From: Rhodoferax sp.
Lineage (GTDB): Bacteria > Pseudomonadota > Gammaproteobacteria > Burkholderiales > Burkholderiaceae_C
Direction: 5' to 3'
Assembly: GCA_028292305.1 (NCBI GenBank)
Contig: JAQGMQ010000093.1
Coordinates: forward strand, 1 to 9,538
DNA length: 9,538 bases
Shown here: positions 1-5,853 of the stretch, one piece after another
Numbering within the stretch: the first letter of the stretch is position 1
Layout: the number at the start of each line of letters is the position of its first letter
Notes under the pieces: generated by a model
What the model saw: only the letters and a program-made list of their open reading frames with translations
Told to the model about the DNA's origin: nothing
Databases searched by the model: none
Made by a program: the position numbers and the translations under genes

Positions 1-35
1 AGCGGCGCAAGGACCAGGAAGCGGTCCGCCACTAG
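1..35 (+). CDS. Possible 3' end of an upstream gene (partial)
   Basis: Reading codons from base 3, the left edge gives a short open tail of ten residues (RRKDQEAVRH) closed by a TAG at 33-35. The charged, non-repetitive composition would suit the C-terminus of a gene running in from the left, and a GC hairpin follows shortly after. Ten codons are far too few to prove coding, so this is only a suggestion that a same-strand gene ends here. Confidence 0.25.
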   Translation, partial: RRKDQEAVRH

Positions 36-55
36 AAGCACGCCAGGTTTCCACG

Positions 56-75
56 GCGCCGCCAGCGCGCGGCGC
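56..75 (+). terminator. GC hairpin in the leader before the zinc-ribbon membrane protein gene
   Basis: A perfect 7-bp inverted repeat, GCGCCGC (56-62) and GCGGCGC (69-75), encloses a 6-base loop. A C/T-rich stretch with no clean T run follows. It could end transcription of an upstream gene or sit in the leader of the gene starting at 117. Short self-complementary runs are common by chance at this GC content, so confidence is low. Confidence 0.3.
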
Positions 76-116
76 GCACCACCTCTCTCGCGACTTCTCC
101 CTTTCAAGGAATCTCC

Positions 117-1382
117 ATGCTTTCCCAAGAGATCAAAAACAGCGGCTCGCTGATCGACAGCATCGACGCCATCCGCAACTGGCGTGCGGTCGGGCTGCTG
201 CTGGCCACGCTGGTCTGCATGGCGCTGGTGACGGCGGTGGGCGGCGTGCTGGCACAGCTCAGCTTCTTCCTCACCGGCCTGTTCGTGCTGGCGGCCTACG
301 GCCTGATTTTCTACGGTGCCAATGCCGTCGGCATGATGATGATGGACGAGGCGCGCGGCGGCGAATCGCGGTCGGTCATGGACGCCGTGCGCGATTCGCT
401 GGCCACGTCCCACCGGCTGATCCTGGTGCTGCTGCTGGTGGCGGCGCTGTACCTGGCGGGTTTTCTGGCTCTGGCCATCGTGCTCTTCATCTGCAAGATT
501 CCCTTTCTCGGGCCGATCCTCTACACCTTCGTGTTTCCGGTGGCCGTGGTGCTCGCGGGCATGGCCTTGTTCGCCGTGCCGACGGTGGTGTTCCCGCTCT
601 CGGCACCGGCCATCTGGGGCGGCGCTGGCGTGATGGAAAGCATCAGCCAGCTGTTGGCCATCGCGCGCAAGCGCCTGGTGATGGTGCTGCTGCTGATGGT
701 GGCGGTGTCGTTGATCGCCATGGTGGTCGGCATGCTGATCGGCGGGATCCTGTTCACCGGCGTGGCCGCCACGGCCGTGGTGTCGGTGCCGATCCTGGGC
801 GGCATGCCGGGCGTGATCCCGGACGTGGACCGCATGGGCCTGGCCGGCATGGTGATGGCCGGCGCCGGCGGCGGGCATGCGGTGGCGGCGATGGTCGGCG
901 GCGGCCTGCTGTTCGCCGTGGCCTTCACGCTGCCCGGCATGGTCTACCTGCGCGGCGCGAGCAGCGTTTATCTGCGCGCGATCGATGGGCTGGATCTTGC
1001 CTCGGAACAGGCTGCGATGGACGTGAAGCTCGCCGCCGCACGCGCCAAGGCCCGCGACCTGCAGGCCCAGGCAACAGTGGCCGCGCAGGCTGCCGCGCAA
1101 AAGTACAGCGCCCCGACGCCTGCGTCGGCCCCAGCCTCGCCCGCGTCGGCTCCTGCCACGCCTGCGTCGGCCCCTGCCTCGCCTGCGTCGGCCCCTGCCA
1201 CGCCCGCGTCGGCTCCTGCTGCGCCCCCATCGGCTCCTGCCACGCCGCCGTCGCCGACGGTCCTGCCCACCGCACCCACCGCACCCACGGCAGCAACGCT
1301 GACGCTGCGCTGCCCGCAATGCCAGGCCCCCGTGGCGGCCGACGACACGTTCTGCGCCGACTGCGGGCACCGGCTGCGCTGA
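117..1382 (+). CDS. Polytopic membrane protein with Pro/Ala repeat linker and C-terminal zinc ribbon
   Basis: I do not recognise a named family. The 421-residue protein has about six hydrophobic segments (roughly residues 24-45, 50-70, 100-125, 130-158, 186-215 and 255-278), with a Gly/Met-rich patch around 225-265. An Ala-rich, charged helical stretch (about 296-328) follows. Next comes a disordered linker of seven heptads of the type [T/S]PASAPA (334-382). The C-terminus is a small zinc ribbon with cysteines C399, C402, C413 and C416 (CPQC...CADC). The membrane domain probably anchors the protein in the inner membrane with the ribbon on a flexible tether, presumably cytoplasmic. The start is supported by AAGGA at 106-110, six bases before the ATG. 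The gene appears to stand alone: the next gene has its own regulated promoter. Function is unknown; a role in membrane organisation or in binding a partner protein would be a guess. Confidence 0.88.
   Translation: MLSQEIKNSGSLIDSIDAIRNWRAVGLLLATLVCMALVTAVGGVLAQLSFFLTGLFVLAAYGLIFYGANAVGMMMMDEARGGESRSVMDAVRDSLATSHRLILVLLLVAALYLAGFLALAIVLFICKIPFLGPILYTFVFPVAVVLAGMALFAVPTVVFPLSAPAIWGGAGVMESISQLLAIARKRLVMVLLLMVAVSLIAMVVGMLIGGILFTGVAATAVVSVPILGGMPGVIPDVDRMGLAGMVMAGAGGGHAVAAMVGGGLLFAVAFTLPGMVYLRGASSVYLRAIDGLDLASEQAAMDVKLAAARAKARDLQAQATVAAQAAAQKYSAPTPASAPASPASAPATPASAPASPASAPATPASAPAAPPSAPATPPSPTVLPTAPTAPTAATLTLRCPQCQAPVAADDTFCADCGHRLR
1116..1262 (+). repeat. In-frame 21-bp tandem repeat (seven units) coding a Pro/Ala linker
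   Basis: Seven consecutive 21-bp units begin at 1116, 1137, 1158, 1179, 1200, 1221 and 1242, each coding a heptad of the form [T/S/A]P[A/P]SAPA. The last unit is degenerate (TPPSPTV). The first residue alternates T,S,T,S,T over the first five units, so a 42-bp duplication is superimposed on the 21-bp period. The unit length is a multiple of three, so copy-number change would lengthen or shorten the linker without breaking the frame. Confidence 0.9.
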
Positions 1383-1388
1383 ACCCTC

Positions 1389-1403
1389 GGGCCGTTCCGG
1401 CCC
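1389..1403 (+). terminator. Short hairpin just after the zinc-ribbon membrane protein gene
   Basis: GGGCCG (1389-1394), loop TTC, CGGCCC (1398-1403): a perfect 6-bp GC stem six bases after the stop codon at 1380-1382. The position suits a terminator separating this gene from the Fur-type promoter downstream. There is no T run after the stem, so it is not a canonical intrinsic terminator. Confidence 0.35.
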
Positions 1404-1445
1404 TGCGACGTGTCAGGTCTTCACCCGTTGACCCCTATCTTCAAA

Positions 1446-1460
1446 TGAGAACTGCTATCA
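1446..1460 (+). promoter_or_regulatory. Fur-box-like operator
   Basis: The 15-mer TGAGAACTGCTATCA matches the 7-1-7 Fur consensus (TGATAAT, any base, ATTATCA) at 10 of 14 defined positions, and its two half-sites match each other's reverse complement at 5 of 7. It lies in an AT-richer island within very GC-rich DNA, 60 bp before the first gene of the operon, and it overlaps the likely -10 element. Fur with Fe(II) bound there would block RNA polymerase, so the genes would be expressed when iron is scarce. The downstream sodA and ZIP genes fit that control. Confidence 0.72.
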
Positions 1461-1461
1461 T
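1453..1461 (+). promoter_or_regulatory. Extended -10 promoter element inside the Fur box
   Basis: TGCTATCAT fits the extended -10 form (TG, one base, then TATNAT). It would give a transcript starting near 1468 and a leader of about 50 bases. A TTGACC at 1428-1433 lies 22 bases upstream, too far for an ideal -35 partner, so the extended TG may compensate. The overlap with the Fur-like operator would make repression by steric exclusion straightforward. No transcription data support the start. Confidence 0.55.
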
Positions 1462-1520
1462 CTAGACCGCCTGAGTACGCACATCCATTCGACGCAAAGG
1501 GCTTGTCCTGGATGTGATGC

Positions 1521-2057
1521 ATGAACGCTACTTACGGCCCTCCCGGCCACCGAACCGACCCAAGCGCAGCCGCCCCCGCCACCGAGGCGCCCAGCCTCGC
1601 GTCGTGGGAACGCGCCATGCAACGCGGCCACCAGGCCACCGCTCAGGGCCACACCGGCGTGGCGCTGCGCCACACCCGCCAGGCCCTTGATGTGGCGCGT
1701 GCCCTGCTCGCGGCGCGCCTGGTCTCAGCCGGTCTTTCGCGCCAGGCGCCCGACGACACCGACCACCGCATCGCCGCCCTGGTGGTCTCGCACCACAACC
1801 TGGCCGACCTGTACCACACCGCCCACCTGCCCGACCAGGCGGCCGCCCATGTGTGCCACGCCCATGCCACGCTGATGGCCTTGCTGGCCAGCCCCGACAC
1901 CGACACACCCCTGCAGCAGGCCGCGTGGCGCCACAGCCGGGAAACCCATGCCGCGCTGCTGCTGTTCGTGCGTGAAAAGGGACCACACCCGGCCGTGGTC
2001 ACGGCACTGCACGACCACGCCCATCCGGCGCTGCTTTGCGGCGAGACGCGGCATTGA
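1521..2057 (+). CDS. His-rich helical (TPR-like) protein, first gene of Fur/sodA/ZIP operon (orfX-like)
   Basis: The 178-residue protein has no signal peptide or membrane segment, so it is probably cytoplasmic. After a Pro/Ala-rich N-terminus (about 1-25) it is predicted to be helical. Two amphipathic helix pairs (about 28-65 and 80-118) have spacing reminiscent of tetratricopeptide repeats. It contains about 19 histidines (over 10%), including HH and HxH-type clusters (VSHHN, VCHAH, HDHAH), and only two cysteines. It occupies the position of orfX in the Pseudomonas fagA-fumC-orfX-sodA operon, directly before sodA (45-bp gap) and behind a Fur-like promoter. The family role is not established as far as I know. 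Inference: helping supply or insert manganese for SodA, or regulating the metal response. The start at 1521 is preferred because the nearby ATG at 1512 meets an immediate stop and the one at 1517 is in another frame. The ribosome site is weak (GGAT region, 1510-1513). Confidence 0.8.
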   Translation: MNATYGPPGHRTDPSAAAPATEAPSLASWERAMQRGHQATAQGHTGVALRHTRQALDVARALLAARLVSAGLSRQAPDDTDHRIAALVVSHHNLADLYHTAHLPDQAAAHVCHAHATLMALLASPDTDTPLQQAAWRHSRETHAALLLFVREKGPHPAVVTALHDHAHPALLCGETRH

Positions 2058-2102
2058 GCCACCGAACACGATTTCCGATTCACCACCCACCAGGAACCCA
2101 CC

Positions 2103-2714
2103 ATGGCCTACACCCTGCCCCCGCTGCCTTATGCTTACGGCGCGCTCGAGCCCCACATCGACACCAGGACGATGGAGATCCACCACAGCAAACACCACCA
2201 GGCCTACATCAACAACCTCAACGCCGCGCTGAAGGACGGCGACCTTGAAGGCGTGGCGATCGAGGCCCTGGTGGCTGACGTCGACAGCCTGCCGGAAGTG
2301 CTGCGCGCCACGGTGCGCAACAACGGCGGCGGCCATGCCAACCACAGCCTGTTCTGGGCGGTGATGTCGCCCCAGGGAGGCGGCCGGCCCGAAGGCGCGC
2401 TGGCCGCGGCCATCGATGCCGATCTGGGTGGTTTCGACGCCTTCAAGGAAGCCTTCACCAAGGCCGCGTTGACCCGCTTCGGCAGCGGCTGGGCCTGGCT
2501 CAGCGCCACGCCGCTGGGCAAGCTGGTGGTGGAGAGCACCGGCAACCAGGACAGCCCGCTGATGGCCGGCAACACACCGCTGCTCGGGCTCGACGTGTGG
2601 GAACACGCCTACTACCTGTTGTACCAAAATCGCCGCCCCGACTACATCGCGGCGTTCTACAACGTGGTGAGTTGGCCTGAGGTTGCGCGCCGGTTTGCAG
2701 CAGCCCGCGGCTGA
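2103..2714 (+). CDS. sodA: Manganese-type superoxide dismutase
   Basis: SodA converts superoxide to hydrogen peroxide and oxygen in the cytoplasm. The 203-residue length is normal for the Fe/Mn SOD family. Visible metal ligands are H27, H81, D164 and H168 (the DVWEHAYY signature), with second-sphere Y35. The manganese form is indicated by the GGGHANHSLFW segment (75-85) and by Q149 in GNQDSP. Iron SODs instead carry a Gln in the NHxxxW-side segment (AAQ...NHTFYW) and Ala-Gly at the latter position. The N-terminus (MAYTLPPLPYAYGALEPHIDTR) closely follows that of E. coli SodA. The start is supported by AGGA about ten bases upstream. It lies between the orfX-like gene (45-bp gap) and the ZIP transporter (60-bp gap) on the same strand, downstream of the Fur-like promoter, so iron-repressed expression is likely. 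Confidence 0.96.
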   Translation: MAYTLPPLPYAYGALEPHIDTRTMEIHHSKHHQAYINNLNAALKDGDLEGVAIEALVADVDSLPEVLRATVRNNGGGHANHSLFWAVMSPQGGGRPEGALAAAIDADLGGFDAFKEAFTKAALTRFGSGWAWLSATPLGKLVVESTGNQDSPLMAGNTPLLGLDVWEHAYYLLYQNRRPDYIAAFYNVVSWPEVARRFAAARG

Positions 2715-2774
2715 CCGCCAGGCCACGCAGCGAAGTCCACCCAGCGCTCTGCCCAACCCCTCAGGAGACGACCC

Positions 2775-3695
2775 ATGGCCCGAAGTGAAGACCTTGCCCT
2801 GGACGGCGCCAGCCAACCGCCCGCGCCGCGCCACCTGCCATGGCGGCGCGTGCTCGGCCTGGGCATCATCGCACTCGGTGGCGTGATCCTGCTGCGTGAA
2901 TTCTGGCTCTATGCCGTGCAACAGCCGGTGGTGCTGACGGCGTTGATCGGCGGCTCGGTGGCGGCGCTGGCCACCGCACTGGGCACCGTGCCCGTGCTGT
3001 TTTCGCAGCGGCTGTCGGACAAGACGCAGGACACGCTGTTCGGCTTCGGCGCCGGCGTGATGCTCGCGGCGTGTGCGTTTTCATTGATCATCCCGGGCCT
3101 GGCTGCCGCTCGGGCGCAGGGCGCGGGCAGCTGGCAGGCCGGCGGCACGATGGGCATCGCCATTCTGTTCGGCGGCGCGGTGCTGCTGCTGATGGACCGC
3201 TGGCTGCCGCACGAACACTTCATCAAGGGCGCCGAGGGCCCGGCCTCGCGCACATTGCGCCGCACCTGGTTGTTCGTCTTTGCCATCGCGTTGCACAACG
3301 TGCCCGAGGGCCTGGCGATCGGCGTGGGTTATGCCGGCACCGACCCGGTGCGCGCCACCGCACTGGCCACCGGCATCGCCATCCAGGACGTGCCCGAAGG
3401 CCTGGTCGTCGCCGTGGCCCTGCTGGCCGCCGGTTACCGCCGCTCGCTGGCCGTCGGCCTGGGCATGGCCAGTGGCTTGGTCGAGCCGATCGGCGCGGTG
3501 CTGGGCGCGGCCGCCATCAGCCTGTCGGCCAGCCTGCTGCCCTGGGGCCTGGGCTTCGCCGCCGGCGCCATGCTGTTCGTCATCAGCCACGAGATCATCC
3601 CCGAGTCGCACCGCAAGGGCCATGAGGCATGGGCCACGGGTGGGCTGATGATCGGCTTCGTGCTGATGATGTTGCTGGATACGGCGCTGGGCTGA
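2775..3695 (+). CDS. ZIP family divalent metal transporter (BbZIP-like)
   Basis: A 306-residue inner-membrane protein with about eight transmembrane segments, predicted to bring divalent metal into the cytoplasm. The two ZIP signatures are present: HNVPEG at 174-179 (TM4) and QDVPEG at 204-209 (TM5), plus E237 in SGLVEPIG (TM6). From memory of the Bordetella bronchiseptica BbZIP structure, its binuclear-site residues M99, H177, N178, E181, Q207, D208, E211 and E240 correspond here to M96, H174, N175, E178, Q204, D205, E208 and E237, a constant offset of three. The loop histidines (H146, H148 in PHEHF) and H272 near the C-terminus also line up. The start follows AGGAG at about 2763-2767. BbZIP itself is known to move zinc and cadmium; the Fur-like control and the sodA neighbour suggest manganese (or iron) as the physiological cargo here. 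The metal cannot be settled from sequence. The gene is convergent with the glycerate kinase gene, 27 bp away. Confidence 0.95.
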   Translation: MARSEDLALDGASQPPAPRHLPWRRVLGLGIIALGGVILLREFWLYAVQQPVVLTALIGGSVAALATALGTVPVLFSQRLSDKTQDTLFGFGAGVMLAACAFSLIIPGLAAARAQGAGSWQAGGTMGIAILFGGAVLLLMDRWLPHEHFIKGAEGPASRTLRRTWLFVFAIALHNVPEGLAIGVGYAGTDPVRATALATGIAIQDVPEGLVVAVALLAAGYRRSLAVGLGMASGLVEPIGAVLGAAAISLSASLLPWGLGFAAGAMLFVISHEIIPESHRKGHEAWATGGLMIGFVLMMLLDTALG

Positions 3696-3722
3696 GCGAT
3701 CAAGCCCGGCACCGCCGGCCGG

Positions 3723-5090
3723 TCACAAGATCAGCAGCGCCCGGAAGTCGTTCACATTGGTATGCGTCGGCCCGCTCACCACCAAGTCATCCAGCGCTGA
3801 AAAATAGCCATAGGCGTCGTTGCGGTCCAGGTACTGTTCGACCTTCATGCCCTGCGCGCGCGCGCGGTTCAGCGTGTCGGGTGCCACGTGCGCACCGGCG
3901 TTGTCTTCCACGCCATCGATGCCGTCGGTGTCGGCGGCCAGCGCATACACGCCGGGCTGGCCCTGCAGCGCCTGCGCCAGGCCCATGCAGAACTCCCCCG
4001 CACGGCCGCCGCGGCCACGCTGGTCGCGCGGCAGGTCCTTGGGCTGCGGCCGCACCGTCACGGTGGTCTCGCCGCCGCTCAAGATCACGCAGGGCCGCGC
4101 GAATGGCTGGCCGCGGTGCGCCGCGGCGCGGGCCAGTGCCGCGTGCACCTTGCCGACTTCGCGCGACTCGCCTTCGATCTCGTCGCTGAGGATGTAGGCG
4201 GCGATGCCGGCGGCGCGGGCCGCGGCCGCGGCGGCTTCGAGCGACTGCTGCGGCGTGGCGATCAGGTGCACGGCGTGGCCGTCGAAGGCCGCATCGCCGG
4301 GCTTGGGCGTCTCCAGCGTGCCCTCTTCCAGCTGCGTTCGCAGCGCGGCGGGGATGTCGATGGCGTAACGCTGCAGGATCGCCAGCGCCTCGGCGCAGGT
4401 GCTGGCGTCGGGCACGGTGGGGCCGCTGGCGATGATGGACGGGTCGTCGCCCGGCACATCGCTGATGGTCAGCGTGACCACCTGCGCCGGCGCACAGGCC
4501 GCGGCCAGCCGGCCGCCCTTGATGCGCGACAGGTGCTTGCGCACGCAGTTCATCTCGCCGATGCTGGCGCCGCTGTTCAGCAATGCCTTGTTGATGCCCT
4601 GCTTGTCTTCCAGTGTCAGGCCTTCGGCGGGCAAGGTGAGCAATGCCGAGCCGCCGCCCGAGATCAGACACAACACCAGGTCGTCGCGGGTCAGGCCCTG
4701 GGTCAGCGCCAGCATGCGTTGCGCCGCGGCCAGGCCGGCGGCGTCGGGCACCGGGTGCGCGGCCTCGACGATCTCGATGCGCGAACGCAGGCCTTCTGGG
4801 CGCGGCGGAATGTGGTGGTAACGCGTGACGACCAAACCTCCGAGCGGCGCCTCGGCCGGCCACAAGGCTTCGAGCGCCTGCGCCATCGAACCGCCCGCCT
4901 TGCCAGCGCCCAGCACGATGGTGCGGCCCTTGGGTGGCGGCGGCAAGAACGCGGCCATGCTCTGCAGCGGCAGCGCGCGCGCCACGGCCACGCCAAACAA
5001 ATGCGTAAGAAAAGCGCGGGGCGCCTGGGCCGGGTCGGGGCACGCCACGGTGGCGGGTCCTGTCACGAAGGCGTTCAATGGTTGGGTCAT
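3723..5090 (-). CDS. Glycerate 2-kinase, MOFRL family (GckA/TtuD type)
   Basis: The 455-residue protein phosphorylates D-glycerate to 2-phosphoglycerate with ATP, feeding glycerate from the glyoxylate/tartronate or serine routes into lower glycolysis. The N-terminal DUF4147 half shows GAGKAGGSMA (K64), ISGGGSALL (143-151), NCVRKHLSRIKGG (181-193) and SDVPGDDPSIIASGPT (210-225). The C-terminal MOFRL half shows SGGETTVTV (338-346), GRGGRAGEF (359-367) and DTDGIDG (388-394). The length is typical. I chose the ATG at 5090 rather than the longer frame to 5198: it has GGAG about nine bases upstream, and the extra 36 residues are unlike the family. Homologues are often annotated ttuD or hydroxypyruvate reductase; the kinase call is preferred. 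No tartronate-semialdehyde or glyoxylate genes are adjacent, so the upstream pathway is unclear. Confidence 0.93.
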   Translation of the reverse strand: MTQPLNAFVTGPATVACPDPAQAPRAFLTHLFGVAVARALPLQSMAAFLPPPPKGRTIVLGAGKAGGSMAQALEALWPAEAPLGGLVVTRYHHIPPRPEGLRSRIEIVEAAHPVPDAAGLAAAQRMLALTQGLTRDDLVLCLISGGGSALLTLPAEGLTLEDKQGINKALLNSGASIGEMNCVRKHLSRIKGGRLAAACAPAQVVTLTISDVPGDDPSIIASGPTVPDASTCAEALAILQRYAIDIPAALRTQLEEGTLETPKPGDAAFDGHAVHLIATPQQSLEAAAAAARAAGIAAYILSDEIEGESREVGKVHAALARAAAHRGQPFARPCVILSGGETTVTVRPQPKDLPRDQRGRGGRAGEFCMGLAQALQGQPGVYALAADTDGIDGVEDNAGAHVAPDTLNRARAQGMKVEQYLDRNDAYGYFSALDDLVVSGPTHTNVNDFRALLIL

Positions 5091-5200
5091 GGACGAGGTC
5101 TCCGGTGGTCTCTTGTGGCTATTGTGCCGGGAGCCCAAGCTGTTTTGCGCACCGAACGCCAGGCGGGTGCGCAACGAGATCAACGCCATGCGACGCACGC

Positions 5201-5240
5201 AAAAAAGCCGGCGATGTCCCGAGGGACACTGCCGGCTTTT
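5201..5240 (-). terminator. Strong intrinsic terminator with nested hairpin
   Basis: The outer stem pairs AAAAGCCGGC (5203-5212) with GCCGGCTTTT (5231-5240). Inside it, TGTCCC (5215-5220) pairs with GGGACA (5223-5228). On the minus strand the structure is followed by six T residues (complement of 5201-5206), about 60 bases after the stop of the small exported protein gene. It should therefore end that transcript before the glycerate kinase gene. The plus-strand copy ends in four T residues, so weaker bidirectional activity is possible. Confidence 0.88.
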
Positions 5241-5300
5241 GCGGGCCGCCGCCGAAGCGGCAAGCCACGTGGTGGCGCTTACAAACTAAGCGGAGGCCGA

Positions 5301-5618
5301 TCAGCTCTTGCCCGAACCGTCACCCTTGCTGGCGGGCAGCGTGGTGTCGCCGGACTTGCTGGCGCCGGAGTTGGTGCCCTGGGTCGACGTGGCGTCCGAC
5401 TTCTTGGCAGCCATCTTGCCGGCCTTGGTCGACTTCTTCATCGACTTGGCGGAGTCGCGCTCGGCGGTGGTCTTGGCGGCGTCGCCGGTCACTGGCTGGG
5501 CCATCTTGCTGTCGTTGGTGGGAGCGGCGGTCTGCGCATAGCCGACCGAGCCGAATGCCAATGCGGCTGCAACTGCGGTGGCCATCGAGATCGATTTGAG
5601 AGTGGTTTGCTTGGTCAT
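5301..5618 (-). CDS. Small exported Lys/Ser/Ala-rich protein, function unknown
   Basis: A 105-residue protein with a clear Sec signal peptide: a Lys-containing N-terminus, the hydrophobic core SMATAVAAALAFGSV and a likely cleavage after GYA near residue 28. The mature part (about 77 residues) is low-complexity and hydrophilic. A Lys-rich centre (KSMKKSTKAGKMAAKKS, about 58-74) is followed by a Ser/Gly/Thr-rich tail (STQGTNSGASKSGDTT). It has no cysteine and no recognised domain, and is probably disordered in the periplasm. The ATG at 5618 is chosen over longer readings because AGGGA lies about seven bases upstream and because it starts the signal peptide. It has its own strong terminator (5201-5240) and looks monocistronic. 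Such short basic secreted proteins are frequent in Comamonadaceae and usually remain hypothetical. I cannot assign a role. Confidence 0.8.
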   Translation of the reverse strand: MTKQTTLKSISMATAVAAALAFGSVGYAQTAAPTNDSKMAQPVTGDAAKTTAERDSAKSMKKSTKAGKMAAKKSDATSTQGTNSGASKSGDTTLPASKGDGSGKS

Positions 5619-5853
5619 GGTGATTCCCTGGTGAACGGTAGGTGACCGAGATTGGTCGACTTGAAAGTTCGCTTGCCGCGCATTGCTGTCTGGTTGAAGC
5701 TGAATCCAATTTACCGGGCCACCCTGCAAAGCCTTATCGGTCAACCCCACGGCAGGGTGTAGGAGGCCACCTTTCGCCCGCGTCGTTCACACTGCGTCTG
5801 GTCAGTCTTTTTATGTGCGCCCAGGTCGAGCCCGGGTTGGTGCCACCTCGCGC
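5619..5853. other. 235-bp intergenic region with an 8-bp inverted repeat
   Basis: This gap lies between the stop of the phosphatase gene and the start of the small exported protein gene, both on the minus strand. It must hold the end of one transcript and the promoter of the other. It contains a perfect inverted repeat, CACCCTGC (5720-5727) and GCAGGGTG (5752-5759), separated by 24 bases that include a minus-strand TTGACC (5740-5745 region). No T run follows the repeat, so it may be a regulatory site rather than a terminator. No convincing ORF was found in it. Confidence 0.35.

Noticed and set aside
1725..2921. 398-codon minus-strand open frame across the orfX-like gene and sodA
   Set aside because: It overlaps sodA completely, and its composition (Gly/Val/Arg/His-rich, no motif) fits an antisense shadow.
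3706..3718. CCGGC-ACC-GCCGG hairpin between the convergent ZIP and glycerate kinase genes
   Set aside because: The stem is only five base pairs with no T run on either strand, and such matches are common by chance at this GC content.
3888..5645. 585-codon plus-strand open frame opposite the glycerate kinase gene
   Set aside because: Its translation is Gly/Arg/His/Ala-rich with no domain, as expected for the antisense of high-GC coding DNA, and it crosses the strong terminator and the small exported protein gene.
5640..5670. Minus-strand GAACTT upstream of the small exported protein gene as an ECF (RpoE-type) -35
   Set aside because: The expected -10 (TCTRA type) does not occur at the right spacing: the nearest TCTCG is about 13 bases away rather than 16-17.
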